From assembly GCF_008086165.1 (NCBI RefSeq), contig NZ_VSKL01000001.1, positions 930,001 to 994,000 on the forward strand: a stretch of DNA of 64,000 nucleotides, given 5' to 3'. The notes under the pieces are model-generated. The model was not told the origin of the DNA. It searched no databases and was given only the letters and a program-made list of their open reading frames with translations. The position numbers and the translations under genes were made by a program. Every line of letters begins with the position of its first letter. The first letter of the stretch is position 1. Positions 56,248 through 64,000 of this stretch are shown here, piece by piece. The DNA comes from Algorimicrobium algoritergicola. Its GTDB lineage: Bacteria > Bacteroidota > Bacteroidia > Flavobacteriales > Flavobacteriaceae.

Positions 56248-58014
56248 CTACATCTCCATAATTTTTAATATAAACGCTCTAATTTTTTTAGGGCTAATGC
56301 CTGAAATATCTTCAAGTTCTTCTATAGAACCTTGTTCAATAAACACGTCTGGAATACCCAATATCTTCAGTGTGTTTTTATAATTGAATTGGGATTTAAA
56401 CTCTGAAATAGCACTTCCAAATCCACCTATAATTGTTCCGTTTTCTATCGTGATAATAGTTTCGTAATTATTAAAAATGGTATGTAATAACTGGACATCA
56501 AGTGGTTTAATAAAAGCCATGTCGTAATGGGAAATGGTTAAATCATGAATCGCTTGGTTCACGTTTTTCGCCACACTACCAATACTTAAAATCGCTATTT
56601 TTTCACCTAGCTTTAATTGTTCGCCTTTGCTAATTATTACTTCTTCAAAAGGCACTTGCCAATTTAAATTATCGCCTCGTCCTCTTGGATATCTTATAGC
56701 TATAGGGCTTTCAAGCTTTCCGAGCTGTGCTGTATAAAGTAAATTTCTTAAGGTAATTTCATTTCTTGGCGCTGCAATAATCATATTCGGAATACAACGT
56801 AAATAGGCTATATCAAAAACACCATGATGTGTGGCGCCATCTTCACCAACCAAACCAGCACGATCTAGACAGAAAATAACTGGTAAATTCTGCAAGGCCA
56901 CATCATGAATTATTTGGTCGTAAGCACGTTGTAAAAAAGTAGAGTAGATGTTGCAAAACGGAATCATACCTTGTGTTGCCATACCAGCGGCAAGTGTTAC
57001 GGCATGTTGTTCGGCTATACCAACATCAAATGCGCGATCGGGAAAAGCATCCATCATATATTTTAAGGAACTTCCGGTTGGCATAGCAGGTGTTATACCT
57101 ACAATATTGTTGTTTTTATGGGCTAATTCTACTAAAGTTAAACCAAAAACATCTTGGTATTTTGGAGCTTGTAGGGTATTCGTTTTCGCAGGAATATCAC
57201 CAGTAATAGCGTCAAATTTTCCAGGTGCATGATAAACCACTTGATTTTCTTCAGCCTGCTTTAAACCTTTACCCTTGGTGGTAATTATATGAAGGAATTT
57301 CGGGCCTTCAATCGTTTTTAGACGCTCCAATTCGGTAATCACTTTAAAAACATCATGACCATCAATAGGTCCTGAATAATTAAAATTTAAGGCTTCAAAA
57401 ATGTTATCTTGTTTTTGAGTGCCTGTTTTTACGTTGGTTAAATATTGTTTCAATGCACCAACACTTGGGTCTATTCCTATAGCATTATCATTTAAAATAA
57501 CGAGCAAGTTGGCATTTGTTACACCCGCATGATTTAGACCTTCAAAAGCCATTCCGCTGGCAATGGAGGCATCACCAATAATGGCAATATGGTGTTTTTT
57601 AAAATCACCTTGAATTTGTGAAGCAATGGCCATGCCTAAAGCAGCCGAAATAGAAGTCGACGAATGTCCTGTGCCAAACGTATCATAGATGCTTTCAGAG
57701 CGTTTGGGAAATCCACTAATGCCATATAACTGTCTGTTGGTATCAAAATTGGCTTTTCTATCAGTTAGTATTTTATGAACATAAGCTTGATGTCCAACAT
57801 CCCAAATTAATAAATCATGTGGCGTATTAAACACATAATGTAGAGCAATAGTTAATTCTACTACACCTAAACTAGCACCTAAATGGCCTTCTTTTGTGGC
57901 CACTATATTTATGATGAATTGACGTAATTCTTTTGCTAAACCAGGCAGTTTGTTTTGATTTAGTGTTCGTAAATCTGCAGGTGTATTTATAGTGTCAAGA
58001 ATGTTTAAATTCAT
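56248..58014 (-). CDS. dxs: 1-deoxy-D-xylulose-5-phosphate synthase
   Basis: First enzyme of the MEP pathway, making DXP from pyruvate and glyceraldehyde 3-phosphate with thiamine diphosphate. The 588-aa chain has the usual marks: IWDVGHQAYVHKILTDRK, TGHSSTSISAALGMAIASQI, the TPP site IAIIGDASIASGMAFEGLNH and NDNAIGIDPSVG, the Glu in DVGIAEQHAVTLAAGMATQG, and THHGVFDIAYLRCIPNMIIA. It is slightly short compared with the ~620-aa enterobacterial form. Product feeds isoprenoids, thiamine and pyridoxal. Confidence 0.97.
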   Translation of the reverse strand: MNLNILDTINTPADLRTLNQNKLPGLAKELRQFIINIVATKEGHLGASLGVVELTIALHYVFNTPHDLLIWDVGHQAYVHKILTDRKANFDTNRQLYGISGFPKRSESIYDTFGTGHSSTSISAALGMAIASQIQGDFKKHHIAIIGDASIASGMAFEGLNHAGVTNANLLVILNDNAIGIDPSVGALKQYLTNVKTGTQKQDNIFEALNFNYSGPIDGHDVFKVITELERLKTIEGPKFLHIITTKGKGLKQAEENQVVYHAPGKFDAITGDIPAKTNTLQAPKYQDVFGLTLVELAHKNNNIVGITPAMPTGSSLKYMMDAFPDRAFDVGIAEQHAVTLAAGMATQGMIPFCNIYSTFLQRAYDQIIHDVALQNLPVIFCLDRAGLVGEDGATHHGVFDIAYLRCIPNMIIAAPRNEITLRNLLYTAQLGKLESPIAIRYPRGRGDNLNWQVPFEEVIISKGEQLKLGEKIAILSIGSVAKNVNQAIHDLTISHYDMAFIKPLDVQLLHTIFNNYETIITIENGTIIGGFGSAISEFKSQFNYKNTLKILGIPDVFIEQGSIEELEDISGISPKKIRAFILKIMEM

Positions 58015-58113
58015 CGCTTTGTATTATGATGTAAAGCTATTAAAATAGCCTATATTTTATGAATTTTTCGAAATAAATCGAATAATTATTCTTAATACCT
58101 ATACTAACTTACT

Positions 58114-58121
58114 TATATTTG
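58114..58121 (+). promoter_or_regulatory. -7 box upstream of the M36 protease gene
   Basis: TATATTTG, a full TAnnTTTG match, 41 bases before the ATG at 58163. The -33 region is not a clear TTTG. Confidence 0.45.
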
Positions 58122-58162
58122 ATGAATTATATTAAAAAACCTCTAATTTTTAATTCTGAAAA

Positions 58163-60850
58163 ATGAAAAATAACTACGCAAAAAAGTTACTCTTCTTGGC
58201 CGTTTTGGTATTTGCCAATGTGGTTTATGCGCAAAGTAACTTAATGGAATCGAATTACGCATCTGTAATTCAAAATTATCTCAATCAAAATAAAGAAAAA
58301 TATGGCTTATCAGTAAGTGATATTTCTGATTTAACCGTTGATAATGAATTCCTTTCAAAAAACAGCAAAATTACGCATGTGTATGTTAATCAAAGATACC
58401 AAGGTATTCCGATTTTCAATGCTTTATCAAGTGTTGCTATTAAGGGTAATGCTGTTTTTTATTATGCTAATAGATTTACAGGTAATGTTAATCAAAGGAT
58501 TAATACAACATCTCCACAATTAACGGCAAAGCAAGCTATTCAGAATGTTGCAACGCAATTAAATTTGGGCTCTGTTCAGAATTTAGATTTAATTGAAAAG
58601 AATAACAACACCTATGTTTATTCAAATGGTGCTATTTCTCAAGCAACTATTCCAGTTAAATTAGTGTATTTTCAAAACGAAGCAGGAAACTTAACCCTTT
58701 CATGGGATTTAAGTATTCATACTTTGGATGGTGCTAATTGGTATAGTGTTCGTGTTGATGCAGTTTCTGGAGAAATTAATAATCAAAACGATTGGATTTT
58801 AACGTGTAATTTCGGCGATTTAGATCACATAAATCATGGTCATGTTGCAAATACTTTAAAACAAGTAGAATCTAATTTCACCTTGTTTAAAGAGGTTTCT
58901 TATTTAGCAGATGGTTCTCAATATAATGTTTATGCATTTCCTGTGAGTGCTCCAAATGATGGAGATAGAATGTTAGTAACAGAGCCTGCTGATTTAGTTG
59001 CATCGCCTTATGGATGGCATGATATTAATGGCACTGCAGGTGCTGATTTTACAATTGCACGTGGTAACAATGTTTGGGCCATGGAAGATAGAGATGGTAA
59101 TGACGGATTTGGATATTCTCCAAGTGGATCATCGACATTGAATTTTGACTTCCCGTTAGATTTTAACCAACAGCCTGAAGGTTATCAAGATGCATCTATA
59201 ACCAACTTGTTCTATGTAAACAATATGATGCACGATATTTGGTATAAATATGGTTTTGATGAAGCAAGTGGTAATTTTCAAGCTAATAATTATGGAAATG
59301 GTGGTGTTGCTAACGACTATGTTCGCGCAGATGCCCAAGATGGAAATGGTCTTAATGGTTCTATAAATAATGCCTCTTTTGGAACACCTCCAGACGGTTC
59401 AAATCCAAGCATGCGCATGTTTTTATGGTCAGCACCAGGAGGAGGAGTTCAAAATTTAGTGACGGTAAATAATAGTTCAGCAATTGGATCATATGTAGCA
59501 GCTAATCCGGCAACAGAAGCACCTAATAATATTTTAGGAATAGGACCAACCCCTGTTACAGCTGATTTGCAATTGGTGACTGATGGAACAGCGGCACCTA
59601 CATTAGGTTGTAATCCAGTAGCTAGCGTAGCTGGTAAAATAGCCGTAATTAGAAGAGGAACCTGTCCATTTGTTGATAAAATTCAAAATGCGCAAGATGC
59701 AGGTGCCGTTGCTGTTATTGTACTTAATCACAATAACCCAGATAATGATCCAGCTTATGTGCCTTACGTAACTATGGCTGGTGAAGCAAATCCGTTATTT
59801 ACAATACCCTCTGTATTTATGAATTTTGCTGATGGTGAAATTCTACTTGCAGCAATGCAAACAGAAACCGTTAATGTTACATTACAAGGGCCAAGTCCTT
59901 TTATGCTAGATGGTAGTTTAGATAATGGTATTGTAGCACATGAATATGGTCATGGTATTTCAAACCGTTTAACAGGTGGCGCTTTTCAAACAACTTGTTT
60001 AACAAATGCAACCCAAATGGGTGAAGGTTGGTCAGATTGGTTTGCCATGATGCTTACCATAAAACCTGGAGATGCAGGGGATGATGCAAGAGCTGCGGTT
60101 ACCTATTCATTGGGTCAGCCAAACGATGGTCCTGGATTGCCAGATAGACCTTACAGGTATTCAACCGACATGAGTGAAAACCCTTTTACTTATGCTATTA
60201 CAAACAATACGAATCTTTCTGCGCCTCACGGTATAGGTTCTGTATGGGCAACTATGTTATGGGATTTGTCATGGGCATATATAGAAAAGTACAGTTTTGA
60301 TGCAGATTTGTTTAATGGTGTAGGTGGAAATAATAAAGTGATGCAATTAGTAATTGATGGTCTTAAGTTACAGCCTTGTAGTCCTGATTTTATCGATGGT
60401 CGTGATGCTCTTTTAGCTGCCGATATGGCAACTACAGGAGGTGAAGATCAGTGTATGATTTGGGAAGTATTTTCTAATAGAGGTTTAGGTTTAAACGCAT
60501 CTGGTGGTAGTAAATTTAGTAGAACAGATCAGGTTGAAGATTTCAGTATGCCTTTAGATACAGATCCTTCGTTACAAAACTGTACAAGCTTAAGTGTGGA
60601 CGAGTTTAAACAAAGTGATTATAAAGTGTATCCAAATCCAACTAATAATAACTTGTTTATTAAAACGAATAAGAGCTATGGTCAAGTAATTATGACGATT
60701 ACGGATATGAACGGAAGGCAGGTTTATAACAAGGAAGTTGATTTATTTGGAACGGTAGAAATTAATATGAATACATTACAATCTGGTATTTACATATTAA
60801 ATATGAAGGGTCAGAATATTGATGCTAACCATAAGATTATTAAAAACTAA
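58163..60850 (+). CDS. Secreted fungalysin-type (M36) metalloprotease with PA domain and T9SS tail
   Basis: An 895-aa secreted zinc protease. Signal peptide to about residue 23 (ANVVYAQ), then an FTP/PepSY propeptide (about 25-210, with THVYVNQRYQGIPIFNALSS). The M36 catalytic domain contains FYVNNMMHDIWYKYGFDEAS; a PA-like insertion at about 445-560 (KIAVIRRGTCPFVDKIQNAQ, DAGAVAVIVLNHNN) comes before the zinc site HEYGH at 593-597, with E621 of GEGWSDWF as third ligand. NGVGGNNKVMQLVIDGLKLQ and the T9SS domain (KVYPNPTNNNLFIK to HKIIKN) complete it. Probably cleaves collagen- or elastin-like protein outside the cell. A terminator follows. Confidence 0.94.
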   Translation: MKNNYAKKLLFLAVLVFANVVYAQSNLMESNYASVIQNYLNQNKEKYGLSVSDISDLTVDNEFLSKNSKITHVYVNQRYQGIPIFNALSSVAIKGNAVFYYANRFTGNVNQRINTTSPQLTAKQAIQNVATQLNLGSVQNLDLIEKNNNTYVYSNGAISQATIPVKLVYFQNEAGNLTLSWDLSIHTLDGANWYSVRVDAVSGEINNQNDWILTCNFGDLDHINHGHVANTLKQVESNFTLFKEVSYLADGSQYNVYAFPVSAPNDGDRMLVTEPADLVASPYGWHDINGTAGADFTIARGNNVWAMEDRDGNDGFGYSPSGSSTLNFDFPLDFNQQPEGYQDASITNLFYVNNMMHDIWYKYGFDEASGNFQANNYGNGGVANDYVRADAQDGNGLNGSINNASFGTPPDGSNPSMRMFLWSAPGGGVQNLVTVNNSSAIGSYVAANPATEAPNNILGIGPTPVTADLQLVTDGTAAPTLGCNPVASVAGKIAVIRRGTCPFVDKIQNAQDAGAVAVIVLNHNNPDNDPAYVPYVTMAGEANPLFTIPSVFMNFADGEILLAAMQTETVNVTLQGPSPFMLDGSLDNGIVAHEYGHGISNRLTGGAFQTTCLTNATQMGEGWSDWFAMMLTIKPGDAGDDARAAVTYSLGQPNDGPGLPDRPYRYSTDMSENPFTYAITNNTNLSAPHGIGSVWATMLWDLSWAYIEKYSFDADLFNGVGGNNKVMQLVIDGLKLQPCSPDFIDGRDALLAADMATTGGEDQCMIWEVFSNRGLGLNASGGSKFSRTDQVEDFSMPLDTDPSLQNCTSLSVDEFKQSDYKVYPNPTNNNLFIKTNKSYGQVIMTITDMNGRQVYNKEVDLFGTVEINMNTLQSGIYILNMKGQNIDANHKIIKN

Positions 60851-60870
60851 TAATTTTCGAATGATATTTT

Positions 60871-60904
60871 AAAAAGGCAACTAGTAATTTAGTTGCCTTT
60901 TTTA
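60871..60904 (+). terminator. Terminator between the M36 protease gene and tadA
   Basis: Stem AAAAAGGCAACT / AGTTGCCTTTTT (60871-60882 with 60891-60902), 8-base loop; its T-run merges into the tadA -7 box. Confidence 0.85.
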
Positions 60905-60910
60905 TTTTTG
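60903..60910 (+). promoter_or_regulatory. -7 box four bases before the tadA start
   Basis: TATTTTTG immediately after the terminator T-run, then TAAA and the ATG at 60915. It would give a leaderless mRNA. No -33 TTTG is visible because the terminator stem occupies that position. Confidence 0.4.
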
Positions 60911-60914
60911 TAAA

Positions 60915-61364
60915 ATGGAGATACTTTTTGATGATGCTTATTTTATGAAGAAAGCCTTAATGGAAGCTGAAACAGCTTTTGATAAAGGCGAAATTCCTGT
61001 TGGTGCTGTAATTGTAATTGATAATAGAGTTATAGCTCGAGGACATAATCTTACCGAAATGCTAAATGATGTTACAGCTCATGCTGAAATGCAAGCTATT
61101 ACAGCTGCTGCAAATTTTTTAGGAGGTAAATATTTACACAACTGTACATTATATGTTACGTTAGAGCCATGCCAAATGTGTGCTGGTGCATTGTATTGGA
61201 GCCAGATAAGTAACATTGTATATGGTGCTCGCGATGAAGAACGCGGTTGCATAAACTTACAAACCAAACTACATCCTAAAACACTTATAAAAGGAGGCGT
61301 CATGGCCGATGAAGCTGCTTTATTATTAAAGCGATTTTTTATTGAAAGAAGAAATTTAAATTAG
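60915..61364 (+). CDS. tadA: tRNA-specific adenosine deaminase
   Basis: A 149-aa zinc deaminase that makes inosine at the wobble position of tRNA-Arg(ACG). The zinc site is complete: VTAHAEMQAITAAANF with the His ligand and proton-shuttling Glu, and LEPCQMCAGALYWSQI with the two Cys ligands. The start (MEILFDDAYFMKKALMEAET) and GEIPVGAVIVIDNRVIARGH are as in TadA. Guanine deaminase-type relatives are possible but less likely at this length. It overlaps the end of a small convergent membrane gene by 4 bases. Confidence 0.92.
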   Translation: MEILFDDAYFMKKALMEAETAFDKGEIPVGAVIVIDNRVIARGHNLTEMLNDVTAHAEMQAITAAANFLGGKYLHNCTLYVTLEPCQMCAGALYWSQISNIVYGARDEERGCINLQTKLHPKTLIKGGVMADEAALLLKRFFIERRNLN

Positions 61365-61597
61365 TGCTTCTTTCGCTTTTGATTTTCCCGCATTTTATCC
61401 AGATTTTCTTGCGTTAGCATGTAATCACTCAACTTTTTATCTTTCCATCGATACCAAGAAAAGAGCGGAAAAACAATAAAAAACAAACCTAAAACTCCGC
61501 CTCCAACCAGTTTCGGAGCATATTCTGTGTCAAGTGTTAGGCCGGAAACAATAGCAGTCATGGTTATAATGAAAAGCAAGAAAATAATATACTTCAT
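61361..61597 (-). CDS. Small membrane protein (78 aa)
   Basis: A 78-aa protein with two hydrophobic segments (MKYIIFLLFIITMTAIVSGL; LVGGGVLGLFFIVFPLFSWY) and a basic tail (YMLTQENLDKMRENQKRKKH). I do not recognise the family. It lies two bases downstream of the ClC channel gene on the same strand and is likely co-transcribed with it, so an accessory role is possible but unproven. The C-terminal codons overlap the convergent tadA end. Confidence 0.75.
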   Translation of the reverse strand: MKYIIFLLFIITMTAIVSGLTLDTEYAPKLVGGGVLGLFFIVFPLFSWYRWKDKKLSDYMLTQENLDKMRENQKRKKH

Positions 61598-61599
61598 AA

Positions 61600-63384
61600 T
61601 TAGTTTGTAATATTTATAAGTTTTCTACGATAGGCTGTTAAAAGCTTCGATTTTGAAATAAAACCAATATACTCGTTCTGTTTTACAACCGGTAAATTCC
61701 AAGCATTACTATCTTGAAATTTCTTCATAATAGTGGTCATCTTATCTTTTTCCATATCAATAATTGCCGGTGGATTTTGCATGATTTCTTTGGCTAGAAC
61801 TTCATCATACAGTGTTTGAATAAACATAATAGGTCTAATATCATCTAGTAAAATAATACCCACGAGCATTTTTGTTTTATCGTCTATAACGGGGAAAATG
61901 TTTCGATTAGATTTTACTACCGCATTGTGCACGATGTCTCCCAAAGTCATTTCGGGTGAAATACTTATAAAATTCGTTTCAATAATAGAGTTAATATCCA
62001 TTAACGTCAGTACAGCATGATCTTTGTCATGGGTAATCAAATCGCCTTTTCGGCCTAATTCCATGGTATAAACAGAGTGCGGATAAAAGCGCTTTGTTAA
62101 ACTAAATGAAATGGTAGCTGTCAGCATTAGCGGAATAAATAAATCATAACCACCGGTAAGTTCAGCAATCAAGAAAATAGCCGTTAAAGGTGCGTGTAAT
62201 ACGCCAGACAGCAAGCCTGCCATACCTACCAGTGTAAAATTACTTTCGGAAACTGAAAAGCCTAAACCACAATTGTTAATGATTTTAGCAATACAATTCC
62301 CCATCATACTCCCCATAAAAAGCGTTGGTGCAAAAATACCTCCCACACCACCGGCTCCAAATGTAATGGCACTCGCTATAATTTTAAAAAACACTAATCC
62401 TGCTAATAGCCCAATAACTACCCAAATATTAGCGAGATCTAAATTGAAGAAATTATTTACTAGTGCTTTTTCAGGGTTTCCAGCAATTAAATTATTCATA
62501 ACATCAAAACCTTCACCATAAAGCGGTGGGATAAAATAAATAAGAATTCCTATGGCAACACCACCGACTAATATGCGATGCCAGGCCGATTTTAATCTAT
62601 CGAAATATTTTTGAATTCTTTCATAGATTTCAGAAAAATACATAGATATTAAACCAGCGAATACGCCCAGAATAATATAAAAAGGGACATCGGAAATTGA
62701 AAATTCTCCCTGAATATCAAAAGGTAATAACACATCACTACCGAAGAAAAAATACGAGGTTAAAATCGCTGATAACGAGGCTAATAATAAGGGTAGCATG
62801 GATGCAATCGTTAAGTCCAAGCTAAACACTTCTATGGCGAAAATTATGGCTGCTACTGGAGCTTTAAATATAGATGATAAGGCGCCTGCAGCTGCACAGC
62901 CAATTAATAAAGTTTTTGTTTGCTGATTAACATGAAATAGTTTTGAAATATTGGAGCTTATTGCCGCACCTGTAGCTACCGTTGGACCTTCCAAACCTAC
63001 AGAGCCTCCAAAACCAACAGTTATCGGGGCAGTTAAAAACGACCCAAACATTTGATAACGTTTAATAATGCCTTTTCGCTTAGCTATGGCATAGAGTGTA
63101 GACGGAATACCATGACTTACCTTGTTACGAATAATATATTTTATGATGAGATAAACTAAAGCAAATCCAATAATTGGAAAGACAAAATAAAAGGCGTTAT
63201 GGTAATATTTTACCAAATTTCCCTCTAATAAATGTTGAATATAATGCGTTAAGTTTTTTAGAATAACAGCGCCAACACCAGAAGTAAAACCAACCAGTAT
63301 ACTTAAAAGATAGACGAACTGCTTGTTCGAAATGTGTTTAGCACGCCAAATAAGAAATCGTTTAAAATAGGTTCTGTTAGGCAT
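61600..63384 (-). CDS. ClC-family chloride channel/transporter with CBS domains
   Basis: A 594-aa membrane protein with about ten helices that exchanges or conducts chloride. The selectivity sequence GSVGLEGPTVATGAAISSNI contains the gating Glu, and AGALSSIFKAPVAAIIFAIE and ITFGAGGVGGIFAPTLFMGS are further ClC motifs. Residues about 455-590 carry two cytoplasmic CBS domains (LMDINSIIETNFISISPEMT; IDMEKDKMTTIMKKFQDSNA) that bind adenine nucleotides in related proteins. The gene overlaps the start of a downstream TPR gene transcript by 8 bases (63377-63384) and is followed by the 78-aa membrane protein. Confidence 0.95.
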   Translation of the reverse strand: MPNRTYFKRFLIWRAKHISNKQFVYLLSILVGFTSGVGAVILKNLTHYIQHLLEGNLVKYYHNAFYFVFPIIGFALVYLIIKYIIRNKVSHGIPSTLYAIAKRKGIIKRYQMFGSFLTAPITVGFGGSVGLEGPTVATGAAISSNISKLFHVNQQTKTLLIGCAAAGALSSIFKAPVAAIIFAIEVFSLDLTIASMLPLLLASLSAILTSYFFFGSDVLLPFDIQGEFSISDVPFYIILGVFAGLISMYFSEIYERIQKYFDRLKSAWHRILVGGVAIGILIYFIPPLYGEGFDVMNNLIAGNPEKALVNNFFNLDLANIWVVIGLLAGLVFFKIIASAITFGAGGVGGIFAPTLFMGSMMGNCIAKIINNCGLGFSVSESNFTLVGMAGLLSGVLHAPLTAIFLIAELTGGYDLFIPLMLTATISFSLTKRFYPHSVYTMELGRKGDLITHDKDHAVLTLMDINSIIETNFISISPEMTLGDIVHNAVVKSNRNIFPVIDDKTKMLVGIILLDDIRPIMFIQTLYDEVLAKEIMQNPPAIIDMEKDKMTTIMKKFQDSNAWNLPVVKQNEYIGFISKSKLLTAYRRKLINITN

Positions 63385-64000
63385 TTTCGTCGTGTAATTC
63401 TAGTTTTAACGTCTGCAAATCTTCTAAATATATTTGCCGTAAGGTTTCCACATACGGTCTATTGTTATAATAGCCTTGTTTGAATTGATCAATAGCGACA
63501 TTGATTAACGTTTCTGATAAAGCTATATTTCCTTCTTGTTGGGCTAATAAAGCTAAATAATATTTTGCGTCAGCACTGATGTCTCTACCGTGTTCTAGGC
63601 GTTTTTCGAAATTATATTGCGCTTTTTCATAATCTCCAGATTCATAATAAGCAATGCCGCGATATAAAAATGCGGTAAGTTCTACCCAGTCTTCACCTGA
63701 TTCTTCTATTTCTTGATTGATGTATTTATCAAAATATAGGATGGAATTATCATAATCCTTTAAACCTAAATAGGCAATTCCGCGCCAATAATCTACACTA
63801 TGACCTTGCGGCTGATCCACAAAATTTGGCGTTAAGGTATCAGAGGCGTCAAAATCGGCAATCGCTTTCTTATAATCTCTGTAAAACCATAAATATAAAT
63901 ATCCTCGCCATGGAATTCGCGTCACCGAATCTAATGGAATAGCTTTGTCATATTGTTCCTTCCATTTATGAGGCATACCACGTTTTAAATACGCAACAGA
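63377..64000 (-). CDS. TPR-repeat protein (5' end outside window)
   Basis: The C-terminal 200 or so residues of a tetratricopeptide repeat protein, upstream of the ClC gene on the same strand and overlapping it by 8 bases. Repeats seen: GYLYLWFYRDYKKAIADFDA, GIAYLGLKDYDNSILYFDKY and GIAYYESGDYEKAQYNFEKR, all with the TPR spacing of small and aromatic residues. An ATG occurs at 63974-63976, but the frame stays open to the window edge (SVAYLKRG before it), so the true start lies further upstream. The role is unknown; TPR proteins often scaffold complexes. Confidence 0.85.
   Translation of the reverse strand, partial: SVAYLKRGMPHKWKEQYDKAIPLDSVTRIPWRGYLYLWFYRDYKKAIADFDASDTLTPNFVDQPQGHSVDYWRGIAYLGLKDYDNSILYFDKYINQEIEESGEDWVELTAFLYRGIAYYESGDYEKAQYNFEKRLEHGRDISADAKYYLALLAQQEGNIALSETLINVAIDQFKQGYYNNRPYVETLRQIYLEDLQTLKLELHDENA

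Overview
The window is a chromosomal stretch from a member of the Flavobacteriaceae (Bacteroidota), probably marine. The evidence is the low GC content, five secreted proteins ending in a type IX secretion (T9SS) C-terminal domain with the YPNP motif, a TonB-dependent receptor with a carboxypeptidase-regulatory-like plug domain, TAnnTTTG-type -7 promoter boxes in place of sigma-70 boxes, a serS/ribF/HTTM cluster, and a trimethylamine monooxygenase. Apart from short remnants of decayed genes it is ordinary core genome. I see no prophage, insertion sequence or CRISPR array.

Layout. 1-3 kb (minus strand): ribF, an HTTM membrane protein and serS (cut by the window edge). 3-9.7 kb: a secreted M43 metalloprotease, a lipoprotein and a secreted FTP-type metalloprotease. 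9.7-13.4 kb: translation and nucleotide housekeeping (pth, rplY, prs, tRNA-Leu, hpf with a 48-aa ORF, a VOC protein). 13.7-17 kb: a 1110-aa repeat adhesin with GEVED domains. 17-24 kb: small metabolic and membrane genes, an unusual amino-acid:cation symporter and two eroded genes (an amidohydrolase and an SDR). 24.5-31.4 kb: trimethylamine monooxygenase, cardiolipin synthase, MscS channel, HupE/UreJ protein, dCMP deaminase and S41 protease. 31.4-37.4 kb: an FAD protein pair, a DUF3109 protein, and a CHAT-domain/TPR protein convergent with an ECF sigma factor and its TPR membrane partner. 37.5-39.8 kb: T9SS protein, DUF1566-like protein and a truncated S74-type remnant. 40-42.7 kb: LytS/LytTR-type two-component pair. 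43.3-47 kb: eukaryote-like class I ribonucleotide reductase. 47.2-54.5 kb: PiT phosphate transporter with a PhoU-like tail, a candidate 6S RNA, and a TonB receptor plus beta-helix lipoprotein. 54.6-64 kb: dgt, dxs, secreted M36 protease, tadA, ClC channel and a TPR protein (cut by the edge).

How the genes work together. The five T9SS cargo proteins (three of them metalloproteases) with the GEVED adhesin suggest a surface-attached polymer degrader that lives on protein. nrdAB, dgt, dCMP deaminase and prs cover nucleotide and dNTP supply, and pth, rplY, hpf, tadA, serS and tRNA-Leu cover translation. The best candidates for under-described biology are the CHAT/sigma/TPR neighbourhood, the symporter with an SprB-like and biotinyl-like periplasmic head, and the structured RNA near 49.8 kb that carries a 6S-like core. 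All assignments come from reading the sequence and remembered family signatures; no database search was run.
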